Below are positions 13,866 to 20,517 of a stretch of 20,517 nt of DNA, piece after piece. The translations under genes were made by a program, and so were the position numbers. Numbering within the stretch: position 1 is the stretch's first letter; each line of letters begins with the position of its first letter. Origin of the DNA: Clostridium sp. UBA3947 (GTDB taxonomy: Bacteria > Bacillota > Clostridia > Clostridiales > Clostridiaceae); the NCBI GenBank assembly GCA_002385545.1, contig DGDR01000091.1, forward strand, positions 1-20,517. Reading direction: 5' to 3'. Below the pieces are notes generated by a model. The model was not told where the DNA came from, searched no databases, and saw only the letters and a list, made by a program, of their open reading frames with translations.

Positions 13866-14471
13866 CTAATTATCTTTTACAAAAAACTTTTTTATCTCAT
13901 TTAGTTCTTCACTATTTAGTCCCTCTTCATCAATTTCCTTTACATCTAAGGTTTTTTCTGCTTCAAAGGCATTATCAATTTTTCTTTCTTCCTTAGTAGT
14001 AACTACATTGAAATTTTTAACAAAATCCCTTTCCAATTCTTCAAAAGTCTCTAGCTGAGTCTTTAAAAAATTCCTATACTTAGCTCTAAACTTGAAGAAA
14101 TCTTGCTTTAGCTTTTCATATTCTTCATTGATTTTCATAACATCCAAATGAGCTTTGTCTATTATCTTTTGAGCTGTTTCGTTAGCGTTTTTTATAATAA
14201 TATCTGCTTCTTTTTGCGCTAAGGCCTTAGCTTGATCTGCGGCGTTTTGAGCTAATAGTAAAGTATTTTGAATAGTAGACTCAATTTTTGCGTAATGTTC
14301 TAGCTTCTCATTTAATGTTAAGACCTTTTCCTTAAGTGTAGCGTTTTCCTTATACATTGCCTCGTAGTCTTCTGTCACTTGCTCAAGAAAATCATCTACC
14401 TCTTCTCCATTGTATCCTCTTAAGGAGCTCCTAAACTCCTTATTTTTAATATCCATTGCTGTTAATCTCAT
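13866..14471 (-). CDS. divIVA: DivIVA cell-division / pole-organising protein
   Basis: A 201-residue coiled-coil protein that binds curved membrane at septa and poles and positions division or growth proteins. The N-terminal membrane-binding domain has the conserved F13, GY (19-20) and EVDDFL (24-29). A long coiled coil follows (about 30-160). I chose ATG 14471 (MRLTAMDIKNKEF) because GGGGTG (14484-14479) lies 7 bases upstream; the longer reading from 14495 would overlap ylmH. It ends the yggS-sepF-yggT-ylmH-divIVA run, the same order as in Bacillus. Confidence 0.95.
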   Translation of the reverse strand: MRLTAMDIKNKEFRSSLRGYNGEEVDDFLEQVTEDYEAMYKENATLKEKVLTLNEKLEHYAKIESTIQNTLLLAQNAADQAKALAQKEADIIIKNANETAQKIIDKAHLDVMKINEEYEKLKQDFFKFRAKYRNFLKTQLETFEELERDFVKNFNVVTTKEERKIDNAFEAEKTLDVKEIDEEGLNSEELNEIKKFFVKDN

Positions 14472-14487
14472 TAGTACACACCCCGCA

Positions 14488-15255
14488 TTAATCAAATTTT
14501 TTCAATTGTATTTTAAGTCTACCGCTACTACTGTTTCCCAAAACATCCAGAAGCTTAAATTTTCCTTTTCCTCTGATAGTAATGGTAGTTGGTAAAGATA
14601 TTTCGAAATCTTTTTCCTTAACTTCAATATAATCTATCAAAACCTTACCTGATTTCAATAAATCCACACTTTTACTTCTTGAAATTCCGCAGATAGAACT
14701 CACTATACAATCGGCCCTTAAAGAAGTAGAAATAATTACATTCTCCTGAAATTTATAAGTTGGAAGCTTACTATAATCAGTTATTTCTATAACCTCACAA
14801 GGGCATTGAGCAATATAGCTTAAATTATTAATTAAATATTCAACTATATCCTCACATACTGCACAATAACAGTTGCTATCTTGTACAATTAAGTCGCCAA
14901 TCTTTTCTCTTTTAATACCTAGAGACATTATAGCTCCTAGATAATCTTTGTGTTGAAGGTTGTAAAACTTTGATTTGTTCCATATTAAAAGGACCTTAAC
15001 TGGTACCATAGCTTCATCATCACTATTGAAGCATATGATCCTTCTTTCAGCTTCATCAAAAGCCCCATAACTGCTTACCTTTATCTGAGAATTCCAAGTA
15101 AATTTAATCAGTTTACTCCATATACCTGGTGTATAGAATTCACTAGTATATATGGGTTTACTAGTTTTTTCAGCTAAAATTAGCTTATTGTATAGCCTTA
15201 ATATTACCGCCTCATCTTCACCCTGCATTAACTTTAGAAAATCTTCCTTTTTCAT
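14488..15255 (-). CDS. ylmH: YlmH, S4-domain ribosome-associated protein
   Basis: A 255-residue protein with an N-terminal RRM-like region and a C-terminal S4 RNA-binding domain (about 179-235), seen in RADCIVSSICGISRSKS and KVLIDYIEV. In Bacillus subtilis YlmH has been linked to ribosome-associated quality control as an alternative to RqcP, acting with RqcH on stalled 50S subunits. The name comes from its place in the divIVA cluster, and no enzyme activity is expected. It starts 4 bases after the yggT stop with only a weak ribosome binding site, so translation probably depends on coupling. Confidence 0.93.
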   Translation of the reverse strand: MKKEDFLKLMQGEDEAVILRLYNKLILAEKTSKPIYTSEFYTPGIWSKLIKFTWNSQIKVSSYGAFDEAERRIICFNSDDEAMVPVKVLLIWNKSKFYNLQHKDYLGAIMSLGIKREKIGDLIVQDSNCYCAVCEDIVEYLINNLSYIAQCPCEVIEITDYSKLPTYKFQENVIISTSLRADCIVSSICGISRSKSVDLLKSGKVLIDYIEVKEKDFEISLPTTITIRGKGKFKLLDVLGNSSSGRLKIQLKKFD

Positions 15256-15259
15256 ATAT

Positions 15260-15517
15260 TTAAACTAGTCTTAAAATGATGCTCTTTATTATGTCCAAAA
15301 TAATTATTGCAACAAAAGGTGAAAAATCAATAGGCAAATTAGGAGCTATTCTTTCTTGCAACCTTCTACCGGGGTATAGAAGCGGCTCTACCATGCTGCT
15401 AATAACCTGTAGCATAGGAATATCTTTTTGAGGTCTAATCCAAGATGCCACAACGTCTATTAGTATTAGGGTTTCAATTGCTCTAAATACATAAAATATA
15501 AATGTCGCTATAGTAAT
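15260..15517 (-). CDS. yggT: YggT-family membrane protein with apparent ATT start
   Basis: An 85-residue membrane protein with two hydrophobic segments (about 3-24 and 63-84). The conserved segment ASWIRP lies between them, followed by EPLLYPGRRL, typical of YggT/YlmG. The family is linked to division and membrane or nucleoid organisation but has no proven activity. In this frame there is no ATG, GTG or TTG upstream of a GTG at 15451, which would delete the first helix. The frame opens just inside the end of sepF. An ATT at 15517 has a perfect GGGAGGG (15531-15525) 7 bases upstream and restores the full family length, so I take it as start. A sequencing error in an original ATG is the alternative. 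Confidence 0.85.
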   Translation of the reverse strand: MTIATFIFYVFRAIETLILIDVVASWIRPQKDIPMLQVISSMVEPLLYPGRRLQERIAPNLPIDFSPFVAIIILDIIKSIILRLV

Positions 15518-15524
15518 GTTAGTT

Positions 15525-15531
15525 CCCTCCC
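15525..15531 (-). promoter_or_regulatory. strong ribosome binding site deciding the ATT start of yggT
   Basis: GGGAGGG follows the sepF stop directly and stands 7 bases before ATT 15517. No canonical start codon lies at a usable distance in any frame that continues as a real protein. The site therefore argues for initiation at ATT. Confidence 0.75.
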
Positions 15532-15987
15532 TTATTTAGACCAACCGAACAATCCTCTACTACTTAATTCATTTTTAAGTTCGCTGGTAACTTCAACATT
15601 AGATGGTGATAAAATATATACTCCTTTTTCTATTTCCTGTAATTCTCCACCTAAGGCATAACTTGCTCCACCCATAAAGTCAAGTAGCCTTTGTGCAGTT
15701 TTGGATTCAAGTCCTGTTGTATTAACAACAACTATTTTTCTATTTTTCAAATCATCACAAATATCTGTAGCATCTTCAAAAATGGTAGGTTTAGAAATAA
15801 CCACCTTTGCAGAAGTTGCAGTATGAATATTTACAACCTTGTTTTGCTTTTTGTTAGAAGTTATTGGTGGATTTACCTCAGCCTTTTCCTCCTCTAACTC
15901 CATTTCTTCATCTAATTCTTCCATTTCATCATACTCATCTTCTAATCCTAATAATCCCATCATTTTATTAAATACCTTATTTGCCAT
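15532..15987 (-). CDS. sepF: SepF cell division protein
   Basis: A 151-residue protein that binds FtsZ filaments and the membrane and helps arrange the septal ring. The N-terminal amphipathic stretch MANKVFNKMMGLLGL fits the membrane-binding helix. A very acidic linker (about 16-40) follows, then the SepF core (about 60-145) with NRKIVVVNTTGL and RLLDFMGGASYALGG. AGGAGGAG lies 4 bases before the ATG. It sits between yggS and yggT, the standard order. It can partly replace FtsA as FtsZ anchor; no ftsA or ftsZ is in this window. Confidence 0.96.
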   Translation of the reverse strand: MANKVFNKMMGLLGLEDEYDEMEELDEEMELEEEKAEVNPPITSNKKQNKVVNIHTATSAKVVISKPTIFEDATDICDDLKNRKIVVVNTTGLESKTAQRLLDFMGGASYALGGELQEIEKGVYILSPSNVEVTSELKNELSSRGLFGWSK

Positions 15988-15998
15988 TTTTTCTCCTC

Positions 15999-16667
15999 CT
16001 ATAACTGGTTTTTGTAAATTCTTTTACCAAAAATTCCTTCTCCGATTCTAATCATGTTAGAACCCTCTTCTATTGCTTCAATAAAATCTCCTGTCATTCC
16101 CATAGAAAGATATTTCATTGTAACATTCTTTGGTTTTAACGAATCTAACTTATCAAAGATAGCTTTTACTTGTCTGAAGTATTCCCTATTAGAATTCTCA
16201 TCTCCTTTAGGCAACACAGTCATGAGGCCCTGAACCTGTACAAATTTACAATTTGCTACCTCTTTGATTATATCATCTAGCTCCTCTAATAGGATTCCAC
16301 TTTTAGATTCTTCTCTACCAATGTTAATTTCAATTAATACATTGGCTGTAGTATTTATTTTTTCATATTGCCGTTCAATTTCCTTTAGCAATTTTATGCT
16401 ATCTAGTGAATGTATCAGGAAAACCTTACCGGCAATATATTTGACCTTATTTCGTTGCAAGTGTCCTATAAAGTGCCATCTTACATCCTTATGAAAGCTT
16501 TCCATTTTTGCTGTTAATTCTTGAACCTTGCTTTCTCCAAAATCTCTAAAGCCACAATCATAGGCAACCTGCATTTCTTCTATAGTTCTTGTTTTACTAA
16601 CAGCTATTACTGTTACATCCTTAGTGAGCTTTTTCCTTAGTGACTGTATATTCTGTTCTATACTCAA
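15999..16667 (-). CDS. yggS: YggS/YlmE PLP homeostasis protein
   Basis: A 222-residue single-domain PLP-binding barrel protein related to alanine racemase N-domains; it buffers pyridoxal phosphate and has no proven catalysis. The PLP lysine is Lys25 in VIAVSKTR. Further conserved parts are FGESKVQEL, WHFIGHLQRNK, LSMGMTGDF and MIRIGEGIFG. The start is TTG at 16667 with GGAGG 8 bases upstream (16680-16676); no ATG fits. It begins the yggS-sepF-yggT-ylmH-divIVA run, after a 149-base gap following the second DUF881 gene. I found no clear promoter in that gap. Confidence 0.95.
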   Translation of the reverse strand: MSIEQNIQSLRKKLTKDVTVIAVSKTRTIEEMQVAYDCGFRDFGESKVQELTAKMESFHKDVRWHFIGHLQRNKVKYIAGKVFLIHSLDSIKLLKEIERQYEKINTTANVLIEINIGREESKSGILLEELDDIIKEVANCKFVQVQGLMTVLPKGDENSNREYFRQVKAIFDKLDSLKPKNVTMKYLSMGMTGDFIEAIEEGSNMIRIGEGIFGKRIYKNQL

Positions 16668-16816
16668 ATTTTGCGCCTCCTGTTGTTCTCTAAATATACA
16701 TTTTCACCTACTTTATATGCTATTATTCAAGAAAATAATATCTAAATAGAACAATGCACTCATATAAGTATTATTCTTCAATTATCTCAGATTTCCTTCA
16801 AAATCAAACAAATAAA

Positions 16817-17575
16817 TTAATTATTTTTAACCTCTTTTGCATACTTAAAGTCATAATTCCCAATGTATGCTGGTATTTTAACCCTTTCCTGAATTTGAAA
16901 ATCAACATAAAGATTTCTAAAAGGATTGGTCAAAGTTGATAATATTCCTATATGAGAATCCTGAGCATATAAATATTCCTTTATACTTTGACTATTACCT
17001 ATGGCATCTATATGGAATGGAGCAGTGAGCTTTACATCGTTTATCACAATGAATGGACCTGCACAAGCTACTTCAGAATTACTCATAATTCTCATACCAT
17101 TAACAGAAATAGCTTCTGCTCCTGCTAGGTTTAACTGATACAGCAATTCTATTATATCTGTGTTATGGACAATCTTACTATTGGTTTCAAAATCACTTAA
17201 TTGATTATTCAAATGTAGTTCTATAGAATCATCAATAGTGATGGAAACTCCTTGCCCTTCAACAGCCTCAATACCAACTAAAGCTCTATTCCTTGCTAGC
17301 TCCTTTTCCATACTCTCAATAATCTTTAAGGAGTCCGAGGGATTAGATGCGTTTTCCATATACTGTTGATACTTAGAATAATTAGCGGCATATTGCTGTC
17401 TAAGTAAATTAATATCATTTGCTAATTTACTTCTCTCATTGATTGCATCCATATACTCCTCTGCAGTTAAAAATTTAGTTTGCTCTGTTGGTTTGAAGGA
17501 TATATTCATAACAATTAAGATACCCACTATAAAACTAGCAATAAAAACAAATATTTTAGTTTCATACCCTTTCAT
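16817..17575 (-). CDS. DUF881 membrane-anchored protein (YlxW/YlxX-like), second copy
   Basis: A 252-residue protein with an N-terminal membrane anchor (about 8-26), a coiled coil (about 38-95) and the extracytoplasmic DUF881 domain. The domain includes GVSITIDDS, AISVNGMRI and IDAIGNSQSIKEYL. GAGGAG lies 8 bases before the ATG. It is paralogous to the gene at 17942-18679: both carry AEAISVN and the AIGN segment at matching places. DUF881 genes lie in division clusters next to divIB and sbp in Firmicutes, but their function is not known. Confidence 0.9.
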   Translation of the reverse strand: MKGYETKIFVFIASFIVGILIVMNISFKPTEQTKFLTAEEYMDAINERSKLANDINLLRQQYAANYSKYQQYMENASNPSDSLKIIESMEKELARNRALVGIEAVEGQGVSITIDDSIELHLNNQLSDFETNSKIVHNTDIIELLYQLNLAGAEAISVNGMRIMSNSEVACAGPFIVINDVKLTAPFHIDAIGNSQSIKEYLYAQDSHIGILSTLTNPFRNLYVDFQIQERVKIPAYIGNYDFKYAKEVKNN

Positions 17576-17586
17576 TCAATCACTCC

Positions 17587-17925
17587 TCAGCGTGATTTAG
17601 CCTTCTCTATAAGTAATCTTCTTATAATTGCAAAATTATTAAATATTCTGCCCCCAAAAACTATAACTGCAGCAATATAAATAGGAATACCTAGCTTATC
17701 ACCTAAATATGCAAGGCCAGCGGCTAGAGCAGCGTTTCCAAAGAAACCAGATATAAATATATCTGCTTGAAAATTATTTGATAAATTTGCTCTAATTGCT
17801 CCAAATACTGAATCTAAGCAGGCTAAAATAGCTACAGAGATATAGGGAGAAAACTTTTCAGGAATATTTACATCCCATAATATTCCAGCGATAACACCAA
17901 TCAACAAACCTAATATAGCTATCAC
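17587..17925 (-). CDS. sbp: Sbp small basic protein (DUF1290)
   Basis: A 112-residue, very hydrophobic protein with three or four membrane helices. Conserved parts are GVIAGILW near the N-terminus, ACLDSVFGAIRA (about 35-46) and GGRIFNNFAIIRRLL near the C-terminus, the pattern of Bacillus Sbp (DUF1290). The start is GTG at 17925 with GAGGGTG 5 bases upstream. It is flanked on both sides by DUF881 genes, whereas in Bacillus two ylx genes precede sbp. Function unknown; context suggests a membrane partner of the DUF881 proteins. Confidence 0.92.
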   Translation of the reverse strand: MIAILGLLIGVIAGILWDVNIPEKFSPYISVAILACLDSVFGAIRANLSNNFQADIFISGFFGNAALAAGLAYLGDKLGIPIYIAAVIVFGGRIFNNFAIIRRLLIEKAKSR

Positions 17926-17941
17926 AAAATCACCCTCTTAA

Positions 17942-18679
17942 TCATTTTTCTACTGGTTTTATATAATCTGACTTAAAGACCTTGTTTGTTCTTGGAATCT
18001 TTATAGAATCACTTTTAACTACTTCTATGTTATAACCTATCAAACCTTCTAAGTTAAGGGTATTAGGAAACATTATTGCACTTTCCAACTTATCCGGATT
18101 ACCAATAGCCTTTATGGTTATAAGAGAATATGGATAAACTTGATCGTTATCTATCAATATCCTTTTTCCACCATCTGACAACCTAATACCTGTTTGATTG
18201 GTGATTCTTATATCATTTACAGAAATAGCCTCAGCATCAGCATACTTTAATTCATTTAATATATAAGCTAATTCAAAATGGCTTATGGGAGAATATCTAA
18301 ACACACCTTCAGCATCAAACAAGCCTTCTTTAGGAGTAATGGTTAGGGTAATTCCCTTTCCTTCCACATCGGTTTCCCCAAGCAATAATCTTGTTTTATC
18401 TAATTGATTCTTTATTTCCTTTGAACTATCGCCTGGACTTGCTATCGACTCCTCGTAGACCTTTATTTGCTCCATCAATCGACTATTACTTTTTTCTAGC
18501 TCTTCTTTTGTTTTCTTTAATTGCTCTAACTCAACGGTTAGCTGATTGTAAGTTGAATCATTAGGATTTATAACATTAGTACTTTTTTCTTTACGTAACA
18601 GCTGGAACTGATAAGTAAGCATAAACCCTAATAAAGCACATACAATAGCTAATGTAAGCTGAGAAAAAATCTTCTTCAT
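17942..18679 (-). CDS. DUF881 membrane-anchored protein (YlxW/YlxX-like), first copy
   Basis: A 245-residue protein with an N-terminal membrane helix (about 5-24), a coiled coil (about 38-85) and a DUF881 domain containing GKGITLTITPK, AEAISVNDIRI and IKAIGNPDKLESAI. I chose ATG 18679 because GGAGGGAG (18693-18686) lies 6 bases upstream; the earlier ATG at 18703 falls within the end of divIB and lacks a site. It directly follows divIB and is followed by sbp, the layout of division clusters in Clostridia. Function unknown. Confidence 0.9.
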   Translation of the reverse strand: MKKIFSQLTLAIVCALLGFMLTYQFQLLRKEKSTNVINPNDSTYNQLTVELEQLKKTKEELEKSNSRLMEQIKVYEESIASPGDSSKEIKNQLDKTRLLLGETDVEGKGITLTITPKEGLFDAEGVFRYSPISHFELAYILNELKYADAEAISVNDIRITNQTGIRLSDGGKRILIDNDQVYPYSLITIKAIGNPDKLESAIMFPNTLNLEGLIGYNIEVVKSDSIKIPRTNKVFKSDYIKPVEK

Positions 18680-18692
18680 AAATGTCTCCCTC

Positions 18693-19472
18693 CTACTCCT
18701 CAATTGACATTACCGGATCGCCGTCAAAACTCAAATCAATATACCCTTTTAATTCACCCAAATTCTTTTGAGTTATTATATTAATTGCCTTATTTAATTT
18801 ATTTTCCATATCATTTAAGCTTCCTACCTTAACCATTATTTCTCTAAAAAACACCTTTATGTCAGCATCGTTTTCTAAATCAATAGAGGTAATAACAGCA
18901 TCACTTTTATTACGATGAATTAAATCAGAAAATACCTGAAATTGCTCAATTTTTTTATCATTATCACTAATCTTTTCTCCTATAGTAATTTGTGATGTAT
19001 CCAAACCAGTGATTTCAACAAGAGTCTTACTATCTACCCTAGAAGCCTCTAAGCTAAGAACACTTTCCAAGGCCACCCCTTGATCATCTACAACTATATA
19101 CTCTTGCCCCCTAAATATATAATATTGAGGCTTTCTTTCTACTACATCTAATACAACTATTGAAGGTAATTTACGATGAATCTTTACATCAGATATATAA
19201 GGGTTAGTCAAAAGCTGATTCTTAACTTCCGTTTTATTTAAATAAAAAATGTTAGTACCCAAATTAATACTTGATAAGTTTTCAATTTCATCTTTGTCCA
19301 CTAAATTATTGTTAGTAACTTCAATTCCTGTAATATTAAAATAAGGATGCTTTAATAAGAATATTGTTAAAGCGATTATAGCTAATATTGAAAATATAAT
19401 AGATCTTTTAATTAATATCTTTTTTTTTCTTTTTCTTATAAGCTCATTAGTTCTTTTCTTTGATTCTCCCAT
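18693..19472 (-). CDS. divIB: DivIB/FtsQ cell division protein
   Basis: A 259-residue bitopic protein of the septal peptidoglycan machinery, partner of FtsL and DivIC. It has a short, very basic cytoplasmic tail (Lys/Arg rich, about 5-22), one membrane helix (about 24-43), a POTRA domain (about 45-115: YFNITGIEVTNN, NPYISDVKIHRKLPSIV) and the FtsQ beta domain. GGGG of GAGGTAGGGG lies about 8 bases upstream of the ATG. It follows the SEDS gene after a terminator, so it must have its own promoter in 19473-19590. TATAAT occurs at 19496-19491 but without a good -35. Confidence 0.93.
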   Translation of the reverse strand: MGESKKRTNELIRKRKKKILIKRSIIFSILAIIALTIFLLKHPYFNITGIEVTNNNLVDKDEIENLSSINLGTNIFYLNKTEVKNQLLTNPYISDVKIHRKLPSIVVLDVVERKPQYYIFRGQEYIVVDDQGVALESVLSLEASRVDSKTLVEITGLDTSQITIGEKISDNDKKIEQFQVFSDLIHRNKSDAVITSIDLENDADIKVFFREIMVKVGSLNDMENKLNKAINIITQKNLGELKGYIDLSFDGDPVMSIEE

Positions 19473-19594
19473 CTAATACCCCTACCTCTGATTATAAATG
19501 TAATACAGATAATTTAATAATACCATTTATTCTTTGAGATTTCATTATCTTTTTATATATTTCCGTAATTTATAAGTATTTACCATCTGTACTG

Positions 19595-19626
19595 AAAAAA
19601 GGACCGACTTTACAAGTCTGGCCCTT
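19595..19626 (-). terminator. intrinsic terminator of the SEDS (ftsW/spoVE) gene
   Basis: On minus, AAGGGCCAGACTT (19626-19614) pairs with AAGTCGGTCCTT (19610-19599) through a 3-base loop: 12 pairs with one bulged A and one G-U. Six T follow at once (19600-19595). The last two bases of the stop codon lie in the stem. It separates the SEDS gene from divIB transcriptionally. Confidence 0.9.
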
Positions 19627-20498
19627 ATATCTTTGCTTTGCTATTGTTAGTTTGTCTAGATATATTTAGCAAGATACCCATAGCAGTTAAATTAATAACC
19701 AAGGACGATCCACCGTAACTAATAAAGGGTAGTGGCACCCCCGTTACTGGCATGGAACCTGTTACAACTGCTATGTTAACAATGGCCTGCACAGCAATAA
19801 TTGATGTTATTCCCGTAGCTAGCAGGGTACCATATGTATCCTTAGCATTTACAGCTGTTCTAATACCTCTCCAAACCAAAACCATAAATAATCCTATAAT
19901 AAAGATAGTTCCAATCAATCCTAGCTCTTCACCTATTATGGCAAAAATAAAATCATTATGTGGTTCCGGCATATAATAGCACTTTTGTCTTGATTGTCCT
20001 AAGCCTAAGCCCCAAATTCCTCCGGAGCCGAGAGCTAGTAAAGACTGAATAAGCTGATAACCTTCTCCCGCAGCATCCTTCCAAGGGTCTAGGAAGTTTA
20101 AAAATCTATCCCTTCTATAATCTTTGGAAAATATCAGTAGGAATGCCCCAGCTATTGCCGCAGGTACTATTAAACCAAATATATGAAAAGATTTCGCTCC
20201 TGCAACAAAGATCATTATTATTGTAACCATCATTATAACGGAAGCAATACTCATATTAGGCTCTACCAAAATAATGGCAGCAACTGCTCCTGATACTAAT
20301 AAATATGGTATAACTCCATAGATTAATGACTGAATCCTTTCTCCTTTTTCGTCCATACTTTTAGCCAGAAGCAAAACAACAGCATACTTAGCTATTTCCG
20401 AAGGCTGTATAGATGCAAATCCTAACTGAATCCATCTTCTAGCCCCATTAACTGGTTCAAAAGCAAATACTGCAAACAGTAATGGTATGGTTATTATC
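19625..20498 (-). CDS. ftsW: FtsW/SpoVE-type SEDS peptidoglycan glycosyltransferase, 5' end missing
   Basis: The C-terminal 290 or so residues of a SEDS-family polytopic membrane protein that polymerises lipid II. Seen: EPVNGARRWIQLG, QPSEIAKYAVVL, GSGGIWGLGLGQS, PEPHNDFIFAIIGEELG and PLPFISYGGSSLV, all SEDS hallmarks. The position before divIB fits ftsW or the sporulation paralogue spoVE; I cannot separate these without the N-terminus. The reading frame continues to 20515 as MCIRDR, but those bases are a sequencing adapter, not gene. The true start and roughly the first quarter of the protein are missing beyond the window. Confidence 0.9.
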
Positions 20499-20517
20499 CT
20501 GTCTCTTATACACATCT
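20499..20517. other. Tn5/Nextera mosaic-end adapter left on the contig end
   Basis: The last 19 bases, CTGTCTCTTATACACATCT, are the complete reverse complement of the Tn5 mosaic end used in Nextera libraries. It sits exactly at the end of the window. On the minus strand it translates to MCIRD plus part of R, the well-known artificial N-terminus in draft genomes. Confidence 0.97.

Noticed and set aside
16668..16816. Lost ftsZ-spoIIGA-sigE-sigG block between DUF881 and yggS as evidence for a non-sporulating lineage
   Set aside because: These genes are located elsewhere in some sporulating Clostridium genomes, so their absence here proves nothing about sporulation.
20499..20515. MCIRDR as the natural N-terminus of the SEDS protein
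   Set aside because: These bases are the mosaic-end adapter; real SEDS proteins have further membrane helices upstream of this point.
1..20517. CRISPR arrays, insertion sequences, prophage or tRNA/rRNA genes
   Set aside because: No regularly spaced repeats, transposase motifs, terminal inverted repeats or RNA gene signatures were seen; the content is core chromosomal.

Overview
The window is AT-rich with short intergenic gaps, GGAGG-type ribosome binding sites and many T-tailed intrinsic terminators. Gene content is clostridial: DivIVA, SepF, YlmH, Sbp, two DUF881 proteins, PyrR attenuation and RqcH. It most likely comes from a Clostridium-like Firmicute. I judged this by gene order and protein motifs only, so no species is claimed. 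All confident genes lie on the minus strand except rqcH.

Read in transcription order from the right edge, the window opens with the 3' part of an ftsW/spoVE-type SEDS gene closed by a strong terminator. A division and cell-surface cluster follows: divIB (ftsQ), DUF881, sbp, DUF881, then yggS, sepF, yggT, ylmH and divIVA. After a hairpin come a TraR/DksA zinc-finger gene, lspA and rluD. Next is pyrR-pyrP (uracil permease), with its own promoter, a PyrR-type transcription attenuator, and a second PyrR-like hairpin covering the permease Shine-Dalgarno. Tandem terminators and an RlmL-type rRNA methyltransferase end this half. The methyltransferase and the convergent rqcH (plus strand) share one bidirectional terminator.

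The left 6.4 kb is one compact operon for a type IV pilus or ComG-like pseudopilus. It holds the ATPase PilB, platform PilC, four class III prepilin-like proteins, a PilX/ComGG-like membrane protein, and three short divergent proteins in the canonical PilM-PilN-PilO positions. No major pilin with a distinctive signature, no PilT and no prepilin peptidase is visible; these would have to be encoded elsewhere.

The main points for a second look are as follows. (1) The last 19 bases are a Tn5/Nextera mosaic-end adapter, so the apparent start of the ftsW ORF is artificial. (2) yggT appears to start at an ATT codon behind a perfect Shine-Dalgarno. (3) PyrR seems to act twice in one operon, by attenuation ahead of pyrR and by Shine-Dalgarno occlusion ahead of pyrP. 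(4) The pilus operon combines ComG order with reduced PilMNO proteins, and one prepilin has Ala instead of Gly before the cleavage site.
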